A stretch of DNA of 64,000 nucleotides from JBHELG01 sp046263195. GTDB taxonomy: Bacteria; Actinomycetota; Nitriliruptoria; Nitriliruptorales; JAHWKO01. Shown here piece after piece: positions 26,183-38,400 of the stretch (position 1 is the first letter of the stretch; every line of letters begins with the position of its first letter). The notes under the pieces were generated by a model. It was not told the origin of the DNA, ran no database searches, and saw nothing but the letters and a program-made list of their open reading frames with translations. Position numbers and translations under genes: made by a program. The stretch spans positions 4,512-68,511 of the forward strand of contig JBHELG010000040.1 in assembly GCA_046263195.1 (NCBI GenBank). Reading direction: 5' to 3'.

Positions 26183-26575
26183 TCAGCGACGCGCCTCCCG
26201 CTGCCGACGGGCCTCGCCCTGGATCATCTGGGAGACGTGCATGAAGCGACGCAGCCGCTTGTCGAACTCCTTGTCGAGCTTGCTCCGACGCGGCTGAGGG
26301 GGTTCGGGCTCCCACTCAGGGTCCGCCTGCTTGATCGACAGGTCGACCTTGCCGTCCTCCTTGATATTGAGAACCTTGACGTCGACCTCCTGGCCCTCGG
26401 CAAGGTAGGCGAAAATGTTCTCGACATAGTCGCGGTCGACTTCGGACACATGGCACAGCCCAGTCACCACGCGATTGTCGTTCGGATCCTCGGGGCTGAG
26501 CGGAACCTCGACGAACGCGCCGTACTCCTCGAGTCGGACGACGCGACCCTTCACGATCTGACCTTCGGAGATCAA
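26183..26575 (-). CDS. S1-domain RNA-binding protein
   Basis: A 130-residue protein with one S1/OB domain at residues 1-90: EGQIVKGRVVRLEEYGAFVEV, GLCHVSEVDRDYVENI and VDVKVLNIKEDGKVDLSIKQAD, followed by a basic Arg/Lys tail. I place the start at TTG 26575 because a perfect AGGAGG stands a few bases upstream; a GTG at 26593 has none. It lies between ftsB and DUF501 on the same strand and resembles the Pnp/general-stress S1 proteins such as YugI/CvfD. Likely a translation or RNA-stability factor, inferred from the fold only. Confidence 0.82.
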   Translation of the reverse strand: MISEGQIVKGRVVRLEEYGAFVEVPLSPEDPNDNRVVTGLCHVSEVDRDYVENIFAYLAEGQEVDVKVLNIKEDGKVDLSIKQADPEWEPEPPQPRRSKLDKEFDKRLRRFMHVSQMIQGEARRQREARR

Positions 26576-26906
26576 CCGCCCTCCTTCCAACACGGGTCCC
26601 GCCCGCCTCCGTCGCCGTTTTGGGCGCTACTTGTCGCGGCCTTTGGCCATCTTTGTCGCGGCAGCGGGTTGCACGCGAGGCCGCTCCAGCGCAAATCTTG
26701 CCGGACTTCAGTTTCCGCACTCATGCGACTCTCAGCCGAGCGCGCAGCGAAGTCGGGAGCGGGCGCCCCCGAGGCGCCCGGAGATCAGGGTAGGCAGCGC
26801 AGCAGCCGACAGCAAACCTGGCCGGGCCCCTCCCGCCCCCGTTCCGTCTTCAGCCGGTCCGGTCGCCGCCGGACGCTGCCTGGCAAAACTCCTCGGCCTC
26901 CTGACG
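26576..26906. other. 331-bp spacer, nothing recognised
   Basis: Between the S1 protein start and the ftsB stop. I see no gene, tRNA or strong hairpin, only a G+C-rich sequence with a GCGCCTCGGGGGCGC-type palindromic patch near 26765-26780. A promoter for the S1-DUF501-ppx genes may lie here. Confidence 0.5.
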
Positions 26907-29222
<2,316 letters not shown>

Positions 29223-29303
29223 GTCGGTCCCTTTCGCATTCCTGGGCCCTGTCGCCCGAACCTATTCTCTGTCCCCCGAGAGGGTCGCACAATCATGCCC
29301 CCA

Positions 29304-29543
29304 CCGCCTTCGTCGCGGTCTGGCAGGCCCAAGACCGTTACTACGACGTTCAGGCCCAAGCGTTACTACGACGTCTCCGGCAAAGTCGGGCCTTGCCGCC
29401 TCGGTCGTGCAGGCCCAAGACCGTTACTACGACGTCTTCGGCAAAGTCGGGCCTTGCCGCCTCGGTCATGCAGGCCCGAGACCGCTACTACGACCTCTGC
29501 CCCTGCATCTGGCCAGCTCGCCTCCGTCGCCGTCTGGCAGGCA
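29304..29543. repeat. Short tandem array of a 59-61-bp unit between two flanking repeats
   Basis: CAGGCCC(A/G)AG begins copies at 29324, 29351, 29410 and 29471. The two middle copies are nearly identical over about 60 bp, each containing GGCAAAGTCGGGCCTTGCC that folds as a small hairpin; the outer copies are partial. The array is bounded by CGCCT(T/C)CGTCGC(G/C)GTCTGGCAGG at 29305 and 29520. It lies between the Zn-ribbon gene and mazG and is not coding, since the copy length moves the frame. Confidence 0.75.
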
Positions 29544-29559
29544 AGTCACGAGCTCTGGC

Positions 29560-30693
29560 TCAGGCTTGCCCGGCTGCTTCCCACAGCCGTGACCACGACG
29601 CCGGGTCGAGCGTCTCCAGGCTGAGGCCTTCTTCTGCCGCGGCAGCGGCTGCGGACTCGAAACGGCTGCGGAAGCGCGCCGCCGCGCGTCGCAGTGCCCG
29701 TTCGGGATCGACGTCGAGCTGGCGGGCGAGAGCCACGACGGCGGCGAGCAGCTCTCCCAACCGCTCCTCGTTTGTGTCCGGATCCCCCCGCTTGTGCGCC
29801 GCATCTTCGACTCGTGTGCAGATGTGATCGGCGGCCTCGAACGAATCGAATCCGAGTCTTGCAGCCCGCCGCTGCAACTTCTCGGCAAGCTGGAGAGCTG
29901 GAAGCGCCGCGGGCACACCCTCGAATGGACCGGTGCGCGCCTTCTCCTGCTGTTTGAGGTCCTCCCATCGCGCCTTGACCTCGTCCGCCCCGGAGACCTG
30001 CACGTCGCCGAATACGTGGGGATGGCGGCGTACGAGCTTGTCGGCGATCCCACGCGCTACATCGTCGAGCGTGAAGGCTCTCCGGTCGGCGCCGATCTCT
30101 GCGTGGAAGACCACTTGCAACAGCACGTCACCCAACTCTTCGACAATGGCCTCGTCATCCCCGCTGTCGATGGCCTCCAGTAGCTCGTAGGTCTCCTCCA
30201 CGAGATAGCGCGCGAGAGAAGCATGGTCCTGCTGCAGGTCCCAGGGGCAGCCCCGCTCGGGGTCCCGCAGGCGGCGCTCAACCTCGGTAAGACGCAGTAC
30301 CTCGACGCCTGGTGGCTCGAGATGGAAGACGAACTCGACCTCGATTGCGTCCCGCGTCGCCTCGAGTCCCACCACCCGACGGAAGGAGTCGCTGTCGGCC
30401 GGGCCCAGCAGGTAGAAGGCGACGCCTTCCACCTCCGCAAGTTCGAGTAGCGCTCGCGCGTAGCGACGGTCCTCGACAGAGCCTGGCTGGCTCAGGTCGA
30501 GGCGGCGCAGGTTCAGGTCGGCCGGTTCGAGTCGGACGAGCGGGATATCAGCGAGCGCGAGGTAGGGGGCTGAAGGGTGGGTGTCGGGATTGCGAGCCCA
30601 GACGAGTTCCGCGTCCCGCAGCGCTTCCCACGACTGGAGGGGGAACAGGCCGGGCAGACGCTCAGAGGCTTCGACGAGCACGACTCGAGTCAT
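29560..30693 (-). CDS. mazG: Nucleoside triphosphate pyrophosphohydrolase MazG
   Basis: House-cleaning NTP hydrolase. The 377-residue protein has an N-terminal tetrapyrrole-methylase-like remnant (residues 1-125), then the MazG domain with RGCPWDLQQDHASLARYLVEETYELLEAID and EELGDVLLQVVFHAEIG carrying the ExxE/ExxD metal ligands, and a second weaker repeat near GPFEGVPAALPALQLAEKLQRRAARLGFD with EERLGELLAAVVALAR. Its place between mfd and eno matches other actinobacteria. Confidence 0.93.
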   Translation of the reverse strand: MTRVVLVEASERLPGLFPLQSWEALRDAELVWARNPDTHPSAPYLALADIPLVRLEPADLNLRRLDLSQPGSVEDRRYARALLELAEVEGVAFYLLGPADSDSFRRVVGLEATRDAIEVEFVFHLEPPGVEVLRLTEVERRLRDPERGCPWDLQQDHASLARYLVEETYELLEAIDSGDDEAIVEELGDVLLQVVFHAEIGADRRAFTLDDVARGIADKLVRRHPHVFGDVQVSGADEVKARWEDLKQQEKARTGPFEGVPAALPALQLAEKLQRRAARLGFDSFEAADHICTRVEDAAHKRGDPDTNEERLGELLAAVVALARQLDVDPERALRRAAARFRSRFESAAAAAAEEGLSLETLDPASWSRLWEAAGQA

Positions 30694-30725
30694 CTTCTCA
30701 TGTGCCGAGGGATTCGAGGGTCACG

Positions 30726-31748
30726 TCATCCGCCCGTAGCCTCTGGCGAGGGTCCGAGGTCGCGCCCGGGAACCGGGCTGGCGGGCGCCAACGGGCTGTT
30801 GGGCACCACCTGTGCGCTCTCCGGATCCCAGTCCCCGAAGCGGGGGTCGACCTGGATTTCGGAGGACCGCAGGGCCTCGCGGAACCACTCATCCAGGGCC
30901 CGCTGGACGGCTGGGCCCTGGAGGTCGCGCTGTAACTGGTCGCGTACTTCGTCGAAGGGGAGGGTCCGAAAACCGTTCACTCTGACCACGTGCCAACCGA
31001 AGCGGGTCTGGATGGGCCCGATGAGTTCGCCCGGCTTGGCTTGCCACACCGCCTCCTCGAATTCGGGTACGAACTGGCCGCGAGCAAACTCTCCGAGTGC
31101 CCCCCCGGCGCCCGCGGTGGTGGGATCCTTCGAGCGTTCCCGTGCGAGCTGGGCAAAATCCACACCCCCGCGCAGCATTGCCAGGATCTGCTCGGCTTCC
31201 TCGCGCGTCTGGACCAGGATGTGGTCAGAGTTGACGACCCGATAGGTGGCGTCCTTCTCGCGCTCGTACGCCGCTCGGAGATCCGCCTCACCAATCGTGA
31301 CCTGTCGAGCGAAGCGGTCGCCGAGCAGCTCGGTTCGGAGGAGGGCGGCGATCTGCTCCCGTACGTCCTGCTCCGTGCGACCTCGTCTGGCGATTTCGGC
31401 CCTCAGGGCCTCGACCCCTCCGAACTGCTCCGCCACCTCCTGGAAGCGCTGCTCGACCTGGGCATCGGTGGCGCTGATCCCGAGATCCCCGGCGGACTGC
31501 CTGACGACCTCGTCGCGTATGAGCTGGGTGAGCAACTGGCGCTGGGCCTCTCCGATCCGGGGGTAGTCCGAAGGCGCCGGAGCCGCCTCCGGCGGCTGCA
31601 ATGCGAGCGTCTCTGCCTTCAGGAGAACTTCCAGCGTGCTCTCCTGAATCGGGACGCCATTGACGCTCGCGGCTGCCGCGATGCCCGGCCCCTTCCCGCA
31701 TGCGCTCAGGGCTAAGAACAGGGCGGCGGTGAGAACACGGGTGCGCAC
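30726..31748 (-). CDS. Peptidyl-prolyl cis-trans isomerase lipoprotein (SurA/PrsA-like)
   Basis: Extracytoplasmic folding factor. The 340-residue product from GTG 31748 (GGAG about 10 nt upstream) starts with RVLTAALFLALSAC, a lipobox with LSAC. The SurA-like N-terminal domain (VNGVPIQESTLEVLL to LLGDRFARQVTIGE) is followed by a PpiC parvulin domain: SDHILVQTREEAEQILAMLRGGVDFAQLA, GGALGEFARGQFVPEFEEAV, and IQTRFGWHVVRVNGFR. The C-terminus is Pro-rich. It lies 32 bp upstream of mazG. Confidence 0.9.
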   Translation of the reverse strand: MRTRVLTAALFLALSACGKGPGIAAAASVNGVPIQESTLEVLLKAETLALQPPEAAPAPSDYPRIGEAQRQLLTQLIRDEVVRQSAGDLGISATDAQVEQRFQEVAEQFGGVEALRAEIARRGRTEQDVREQIAALLRTELLGDRFARQVTIGEADLRAAYEREKDATYRVVNSDHILVQTREEAEQILAMLRGGVDFAQLARERSKDPTTAGAGGALGEFARGQFVPEFEEAVWQAKPGELIGPIQTRFGWHVVRVNGFRTLPFDEVRDQLQRDLQGPAVQRALDEWFREALRSSEIQVDPRFGDWDPESAQVVPNSPLAPASPVPGRDLGPSPEATGG

Positions 31749-31892
31749 GGAACTGCTCCGCTTCCGAGGGAGGGGAAGGAAATCTCCGGGTGGACGGCCG
31801 GGGAAGTTAGCCACGCCCCGCAGGCTAGCTGTTGTCTGAGCCGGGGTTCGAACCGCCCCTGTCATCCCTTCCCTGGCCTGGTGAGGTGTCTC

Positions 31893-32786
31893 TCATCGCC
31901 TCACCCCTCGAGCCGCTGGTTCGGGTCCTCGAAGAGCATCTCGTCCCCCCCTTCGGGCCCCCGGTCGATGATGCAGTTCCCGAACCGTCAGGATGACGAA
32001 GAACTCGACCACGGCAAGGGTGGCCATTGTCGCAGAGCCCGCTGTGCCCAGATGGAAGCTTGCGAGTAGCCCGGCAACCACCGCCAGCGCTCCAAAGCCG
32101 GTCGCCGCGGCCATCATCGCCGGTACTCGCCGCACGATGAGGGCTGCCGTGGCCGGGGGAGCCACGATGAAGCTGAACACGAGCAGCGTCCCGACGGCTC
32201 GGAACGATGCGACGATGGCGACCGCGAGCAGCACGAGCATGGCCGCATGAGCAAGCTCTGGCCGCATCCCGAGCGCTTCCGCCTTGCGGCGGTCGAACGA
32301 CAACACGAGCAAGGGCCGGTAGAGGAGAGCCGACGCGGCCAGCACCGTCACCGAGGAGAGCGCTGCCATGCGGATGTCGCCGGTGGTGACACCGAGGACG
32401 TCGCCGAAGAGGATGGCGGTGAGATCTCCCGCAAAGGACTGGGCTTTCGATGCGATGAGCACACCGAGCGCCAGCATGCCCACGAACAACAGACCGATGC
32501 CGGCGTCCTCCGTGAGACGGGCACGGCGGTGCACGATGCTCAAGCCCGCGATCATGATCCCCGCCGCCACAGCCGCTCCCACGCCGAGGTTGAAACCGAG
32601 CAGGTGCGCGAGGGTCAGGCCCGGCAGAACGCCGTGGGCGAGTGCGTCACCCATGAAGGTCATGCCTCGGAGCACGACCCAGGTTCCCACAACGGAGGTT
32701 ACGACGACCGTGACGAGCCCCGCGACGAGGGCGGTGCGCATGAAAGCGCACACGTCGCAGGTAAACGGCTCGAGCAACCATTCCAC
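31893..32786 (-). CDS. znuB: Zinc/manganese ABC transporter permease
   Basis: Membrane subunit of a cluster 9 metal uptake system. The 297-residue protein has about eight hydrophobic segments, including LVAGLVTVVVTSVVGTWVVLRG, GVGAAVAAGIMIAGLSIV and AVGTLLVFSFIVAPPATAAL, with MTFMGDALAHGVLPGLTLA as the conserved early motif. It starts 18 bp after the znuA stop, so the two are co-transcribed. The C-terminus is Arg-rich. The divergently encoded ATPase completes the system. Confidence 0.93.
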   Translation of the reverse strand: MEWLLEPFTCDVCAFMRTALVAGLVTVVVTSVVGTWVVLRGMTFMGDALAHGVLPGLTLAHLLGFNLGVGAAVAAGIMIAGLSIVHRRARLTEDAGIGLLFVGMLALGVLIASKAQSFAGDLTAILFGDVLGVTTGDIRMAALSSVTVLAASALLYRPLLVLSFDRRKAEALGMRPELAHAAMLVLLAVAIVASFRAVGTLLVFSFIVAPPATAALIVRRVPAMMAAATGFGALAVVAGLLASFHLGTAGSATMATLAVVEFFVILTVRELHHRPGARRGGRDALRGPEPAARGVRR

Positions 32787-32804
32787 CGCCCACTCCTCGG
32801 CGAG

Positions 32805-33809
32805 TTACGTGCGCAGGGCATCGGCGATACGACGCGCATTCGTTCGCATCATGTCGAGGTAGGTGCTCGCGCCAGACCCTTCGGGGCCGAGCGAGTCCGT
32901 ATAGAGCTCGACCACGTTGACCTGGCCTCCCAGTTCCTGGCTGAGGGCCTCTGCCAGGCGGGGGGAGGCGATGGTCTCTATGAAGATGGCCCGCACTCCT
33001 GTCTGTCGCACGGTTCCCGCCAGTTCGGCGAGCTGCTGACTGCTCGTCTCGGCGAGTGTCCCGCCTCCGGGAATCACCGTGCCGATGACCTGGAAACCGT
33101 AACGCGCCGCGAAGTAGCCGAGCGTCTCATGGTTCGTCACGAGCTTGCGGTTCGAAGCGGGGACAGCCGCGAGCGTCTGTTCGATCTCGGCGTGCAGGTC
33201 CTGCACCGCCCCCATGTAGGTATTGGCGTTGTGGGTGAGACTGTCGGATGCCGCGGGGGCAACCGTGGCCAGGCTGGTCGCGATGAGCTCCACCGCCTCG
33301 ACCATCCGCAGCGGATCCTGCCAGAAGTGGGGATCCAGTCCGTCCTGCTGTGGCGGGGAGGTGGCTCGCTCTGACATGCCTTCGTGCTCGGCTTCGTGGT
33401 CGTGTTCCAGCAGCTGGGGTTCCGAGTAGGGAAGCGGGTGGATGGCCTCGGCGACCCTGACCACGGTCGTGCCGCGTTGCTCGGCGGCGGCAAGAGCGTC
33501 GAGAAGACTGCTTTCCAGGCCGAGTCCGTTGGCCACGACGATGTCCGCCTCCTCCAACTGCTTCACTTGGGTGGGGGAGGGTTGGAACGCATGGGGGTCG
33601 GTGCCAACCTGCATGAGCGGGATGACACGGCCGGTGTCGCCGACGACTTGTCCGACGACGTCCCCGAGGATCGACGTCGTGGCGACGACCTGGAGTTCCT
33701 TGGCCTCCACCGGCCGGGACGAGGGTGCGTCGCCACAGCCGGTGACTGCGACAGCGATGGCGCCGGCTACGATCGCGTGCAAGCACCCGTCCAAGAACCT
33801 GGCACCCAC
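32805..33809 (-). CDS. znuA: Zinc-binding ABC transporter lipoprotein
   Basis: Solute-binding protein for Zn (or Mn). From GTG 33809 it has 334 residues: signal AIVAGAIAVAVTGC with lipid Cys, VVATTSILGDVVGQVVGD, the metal ligand His in VGTDPHAFQPSP, a His/Glu loop (LLEHDHEAEHEGM) typical of zinc-type proteins, LDPHFWQDP, VTNHETLGYFA and IFIETIASPRLAE. An ATG at 33833 has no ribosome binding site, whereas GTG 33809 has AGGAG at nine bases; the Zur-like box then lies about 40 bp upstream. Confidence 0.92.
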   Translation of the reverse strand: MGARFLDGCLHAIVAGAIAVAVTGCGDAPSSRPVEAKELQVVATTSILGDVVGQVVGDTGRVIPLMQVGTDPHAFQPSPTQVKQLEEADIVVANGLGLESSLLDALAAAEQRGTTVVRVAEAIHPLPYSEPQLLEHDHEAEHEGMSERATSPPQQDGLDPHFWQDPLRMVEAVELIATSLATVAPAASDSLTHNANTYMGAVQDLHAEIEQTLAAVPASNRKLVTNHETLGYFAARYGFQVIGTVIPGGGTLAETSSQQLAELAGTVRQTGVRAIFIETIASPRLAEALSQELGGQVNVVELYTDSLGPEGSGASTYLDMMRTNARRIADALRT

Positions 33810-33845
33810 GCGTCGTCGCTCCTCGTACGTCATCGGGCAGCATAA

Positions 33846-33860
33846 TGAGAATGGTTCCTA
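33846..33860. promoter_or_regulatory. Zur-like operator in the znuA/znuC divergent region
   Basis: TGAGAATGGTTCCTA resembles the actinobacterial Zur consensus (TGAAAATGATTTTCA) at 10 of 15 positions by hand count. It lies between the divergent znuA and znuC genes, the expected place for zinc-dependent control of both. Confidence 0.55.
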
Positions 33861-34035
33861 GGATAAACACCGGGTCTTGGTCTGTTCCCTCTCGAGTATG
33901 GGCGTGCGGTTCGCCCACGCCGTGGGGAGAGGACTGAGGTCGACCCCTTGGCCCGCAATCCGGCATAGTCAGCCGCGGAAGCGGAGAGACGGTGCGGAGG
34001 GCGAGGTAGGCGAGAGTGGAGGGCGTGGTGCGACG

Positions 34036-34836
34036 TTGAAGGCGGATGCGAGCGTGAACGGGGATCCGAACATCTCGGTCAACATTCAGGACTTGACCGT
34101 GGCCTACGGACAGCAGTTGGCCCTGCGGATCTCGCGTTTGACCGTGCCGGCGGAACGCATCACAGCGGTCATCGGACCGAACGGATCCGGCAAGTCGACG
34201 CTGCTCGACGCGGTCGCCGGTCTCGTGACACCCGTCGCAGGCGGAGTCGAGGTGTTCGGCCGGCCTCCCGCGGTCGCGCGTCGCCACGTGGCTTATGTCT
34301 TGCAGAACACGAACCCCAATGAAGTCGTCCCGCTGACGGTCAACGAGGTCGTCGCCATGGGCCGCTACGCCAGCCTGGGAACGTTCCGTCCGCTCCGCAG
34401 CCGCGACCGACATGCGGTGAAGCGGGCCATGCAGCGTCTTGCGATCGACTCATTGGGGCGCCGTCACCTGACGGAGTTGTCCGGAGGACAGCGGCAGCGG
34501 GTCTACGTGGCGCAGGCTCTCGCCCAGGAGGCGGATCTCCTGCTGCTCGACGAGGCAGGAAGCGGCCTCGACTTGCCGACCAAGGAGCGTATGGCCGAGA
34601 TCCTGGTGGAGGAACGAGACGCTGGCCGGACCGTCATGTATACGACCCACGACGTGGGGGAGGCAGCGGAGGCTGACATGGTCGTGCTCCTCGCGAGAGA
34701 GGTCGTGGCGGCCGGGACAGCAGAAGCCGTGCTGAACACCAGCAATCTCGCAGCCACCTACGGAGCCCCGATCCACCTCGCCGGGGCGGGGACTGTTGTT
34801 CTGGCCGACTCCCGTCACCCTCATCACTCAGCGTGA
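34036..34836 (+). CDS. znuC: Zinc/manganese ABC transporter ATPase
   Basis: Energises the ZnuAB uptake system. ABC motifs are complete: Walker A IGPNGSGKSTLLDAVAGL, Q-loop YVLQNT, signature LSGGQRQRVYVAQAL, Walker B LLLLDEAGSGLD and the switch His in TTHDVGEA. The open frame extends upstream to 33877 but that part lacks domain similarity; I use TTG 34036, with GGAGG 13 bases upstream, while GTG 34054 is almost as good. The start is uncertain within 20 codons. Divergent from znuAB and just upstream of the Fur-family regulator. Confidence 0.88.
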   Translation: MKADASVNGDPNISVNIQDLTVAYGQQLALRISRLTVPAERITAVIGPNGSGKSTLLDAVAGLVTPVAGGVEVFGRPPAVARRHVAYVLQNTNPNEVVPLTVNEVVAMGRYASLGTFRPLRSRDRHAVKRAMQRLAIDSLGRRHLTELSGGQRQRVYVAQALAQEADLLLLDEAGSGLDLPTKERMAEILVEERDAGRTVMYTTHDVGEAAEADMVVLLAREVVAAGTAEAVLNTSNLAATYGAPIHLAGAGTVVLADSRHPHHSA

Positions 34837-34864
34837 GGGCGACGAGGCGAGCGCCCGGCAATTC

Positions 34865-34879
34865 TGATAGCTATTCTCA
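34865..34879. promoter_or_regulatory. Zur-like operator upstream of the Fur-family gene
   Basis: TGATAGCTATTCTCA matches the Zur consensus at 10 of 15 positions and extends into perfect outer arms TTCTGA (34862-34867) and TCAGAA (34877-34882). It is about 100 bp before the regulator start, consistent with autoregulation. Confidence 0.6.
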
Positions 34880-34980
34880 GAACGGGGCCAGGCTCTGCTG
34901 TGAGGTCCGAGCCGTGAGCGGCACGTCGTCGGAGCGAGGCGAGAGGAGCTGTCCCAGGGCCCCTAACACGGGCGACGGGG

Positions 34981-35424
34981 ATGGTCGTGAGCGGAGACAT
35001 ACACGACGAGGTGGCACAGCGGCTTCGCCGCGTCCGCCAACGCTATACACGCGGTCGCAGGGAGCTCGTCGACACGCTCACGGCGGCCGACCGTCCGCTC
35101 TCCATCCCGGAGATCATCGACACGCAGCCTGGACTACCCCAGAGCACGCTCTACCGCAACCTCCAGGTGCTCGAACAAGCAGGCGCGGTCCGACGAGTCG
35201 TGGCCATGGCCGACACGAGTGCCCGCTTCGAGCTCGCCGAGGATCTCACGGCGCACCATCACCACCTCATCTGCATCTCCTGCGGCTCCGTGCGGGACTT
35301 CCAGGCATCCTCGAGGCTCGAGCGCATGCTCGATGAGGCCCTCGACGAGGCGGGTAGACGAGACGGCTTCATGGCTGACCATCACCGCCTCGACCTCGTC
35401 GGGGTCTGCCGCGACTGCGGCTGA
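34981..35424 (+). CDS. zur: Fur-family metalloregulator, probably Zur
   Basis: DNA-binding repressor of the Fur superfamily. The 147-residue protein has the winged-helix core RRELVDTLTAADRPLSIPEIIDTQPGLPQSTLYRNLQVLEQAGAV, the HHHHLICISCGSVRDF segment with His and Cys metal ligands and the C-terminal VGVCRDCG, forming two CxxC pairs for a structural zinc. Next to znuABC and a Zur-like operator it is most likely Zur rather than Fur or PerR. Its 3' end overlaps mfd by 43 bp in convergent orientation. Confidence 0.85.
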   Translation: MVVSGDIHDEVAQRLRRVRQRYTRGRRELVDTLTAADRPLSIPEIIDTQPGLPQSTLYRNLQVLEQAGAVRRVVAMADTSARFELAEDLTAHHHHLICISCGSVRDFQASSRLERMLDEALDEAGRRDGFMADHHRLDLVGVCRDCG

Positions 35425-38400
35425 CCCAGCGGCTCGGCCCGCTTCGGCGGAGCCAGCGCGTCCCGGAGGGAGGACGCAACCCAGCCAACCAGGTCGTCGA
35501 CGCCTGTGGAGGGCAGTGGCAGTTCGAGCTTCTCGGCCGAAGCTAGCCAACGGGCGCCGGGGAAGCGTCTTTGGAGGCGGACGTGCTGGGATTCGGCGAG
35601 GTGGACCGGGCTCACCCGCACCATCCGGTTCGGTAGCAACACGACCTCGGTCACCCCCCACCGGCGCAGAGCTGCCTTGAGGGCCGCGACAGCGAGCAGC
35701 TGCTCCGCCGGCGGGGGTGGGGGACCGAAGCGGTCCGCCAGCTCGGCTCGTACTCGGCTGACTCCAGCCGCGTCGCGTACCGCCGCAATCTTCTGGTACA
35801 GCTCCAGCCGCAGCCTCTCATCGGACACGTAGTCGATCGGTAGGTGCGCGTCGACCGGGAGCTCGAGCTTTATCTCGGCTTCCTCCTCGAGGGGTTGGCC
35901 GGCGAGGTCGGCGATCTCTTGCTTGAGCATCTCGGTGTAGGTGTCGAACCCCACCGCGGCTACCTGACCTGACTGTTCGGCTCCAACCACGTTGCCCGCT
36001 CCGCGGATCTCGAGGTCACGTAGGGCGATGGCGAGGCCGGAACCAAGGCGAGCGTGCTCGCCGATTGTCTGCAGCCGCTCGTAGGCACCCTCGGTCAAGG
36101 CTGCGTCGGGCGGAAAGAAGAGGTAGGCGTAGCCGCGTTCCGTCGAGCGTCCCACTCTCCCCCGCAGCTGGTGGAGCTGAGCCAGTCCGAGCAGGTCGGC
36201 CCGCTCGACGATCAAGGTGTTCGCGTTCGGAACGTCCAGCCCGGACTCGATGATCGTCGTGCAGCAGAGCAGGTCGAACTCGCGCTGCCAGAAGCGGACC
36301 ATGACGCGCTCGAGGTCGGCCTCCGGCATCTGGCCGTGGGCGACCTCGATGCGGGCGTCCGGGACGAGCTCTTTCAGGTGCGCAGCGGCCTGGGAGATCG
36401 TGTCGACCTGGTTGTGCACGTAGAACACCTGCCCGTCGCGAAGCAGCTCGCGGCGTATCGCGAGGGCAACCTGGGCGTCGTCATACGGTGCCACGACCGT
36501 GTGGATGGGCTGGCGATCCTCAGGGGGGGTCTCGATCACCGACAGGTCTCGGATCCCACTGACGGCCATCTCGAGGGTGCGGGGAATCGGCGTCGCCGAC
36601 ATGGTCAGCACGTCGACGCTCGTGCGCAGCTGCTTCAGTCGCTCCTTGTGGCGCACCCCGAAGCGCTGTTCCTCGTCGACGATGACGAGCCCAAGACGCC
36701 TGAAGGTCACGGTCCGACTGAGCAGGGCGTGAGTGCCGATGACGAGATCGACGCTGCCCGCGGCGAGGCCATCGAGGATCTCCCGGCGCTCCCTGGGTGA
36801 CACGAAGCGGCTGAGCATGCGCACCTGGACCGGGAATCCTGCGAAGCGCTCGCGGAAGGTCTCGTAGTGCTGCTGTGCCAGCAGCGTGGTCGGTACGAGC
36901 ACCGCCACCTGCGCACCGTCGAATACCGCCTTGGCCGCGGCCCGCACCGCCACCTCGGTCTTGCCGAACCCGACGTCACCGCACAACAGCCGATCCATCG
37001 GACGGCCCGACTCCATGTCCCGCTTGATCTCCTCGACGACGGCGAGCTGATCAGGCGTTTCGACATACTCGAAGGCGTCCTCCAGCTCTCGCTGCCAGGT
37101 CTCGTCCGGCCCGAAGACGTGGCCCTCAGCGTGGAGGCGGGCCGTGTAGAGGCGGATGAGCTCTGACGCGATCTCCCGGACCTCACCCCGGACGCGCCGT
37201 TTCGCCCGTTCCCACTCCGCTCCGCCCAGTCGCATGATCGCCGGTTGATCCGCCCCCACATAACGGGCGATCGCGTCGACCTGGTCGGAGGGAACATAGA
37301 GCGTGTCCCCCTTGGCGTACTCGAGCACGACATAGTCTCGGCTCGCGGTGGACCCCGACGGCGTCGGCACGCGCCGGGTCTCCATGCCGATGTAGCGGCC
37401 CACGCCGTGAGTGCGATGCACGACGTAATCGCCCGGTTCGAGCTCGAGTGCCGCCTCCTGAGCGGACGCTCGCGTACCCAGCCGTCGTCCAGCACGCCGT
37501 TGGCGCCTCGGCCCGAAGATGTCGCACTCGCCGAGCAGGGCGAGGTCGAGTTCGGCGGCGAGGAAACCCTGCCGCAGCGGACTGGCGACGACGTCCACCA
37601 GGCGGCCCGCCTCGTCCGCGGCAGTGGGGCCGAGGGCGTCAAGGCAGCGCGCCGGCGTGCCCTCCTCTCGCAGGAGCTCGCTCAGCCGCTGCGCCGGTCC
37701 GTGTCCCGCGGTGGTGGCGACCACACGTGTACCCGTGGCGAGGAGAGTGCGGCCACGTTCGGCCAGTGCCGCCGTGTCGCCTCGGAAGCTGTCCCAGGAC
37801 TGCCCGGGCAGAGGCTGCACTGCTCGCGTGCCCTCAGGTGCGAACGGCGTCAGTTCCCAGACCGGGCCACGTGCGCGCTCGAGGAGAGCCGCGACACTTG
37901 TGTAGCCGGAGTCATCCGGCCTGTGTCCTGCCGCCGTCTCCCACGCGACCTCGAGCAGCGCCTCGGCCTCCTCGCGCAGCTTGGCCGCCCGTTCCCGCAC
38001 GACAAGAGGGTCGACGAGGGCGATCCCGCCGCTGGCGAAGTCCGTGAGCAGCGCTGGGCGCGGATGGAGGAGGGTGACGAGGGACTCGACGCCTTCGAAC
38101 ATGATGCCCTCGGCGAGCTGCTCGAGGCGGTCGGCGATGCTCGGGAGAGCCCGGGCGAGCTGGCGGGCGCGCGAACGCAATTCGTCGTCGAGGACGAGCT
38201 CACGGGCAGGATCGACTTGGACCCCTTCTAGCTCGCCTGTGGAGCGCTGGTCGGACACGGAGAACGAGCGCAGCGAAGCGACGTCGTCCCCCCAGAACTC
38301 GACCCGTACGGCATGGGGCGCGGCGGTGGGAAAGACATCGACGATTCCCCCTCGTATCGCGAATTGGCCCCGCGCCTCGACCTGAACGCTGCGTTCGTAA

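Noticed and set aside
29324..29540. CRISPR array
   Set aside because: Only two full units, almost no spacer between copies, and no cas genes nearby.
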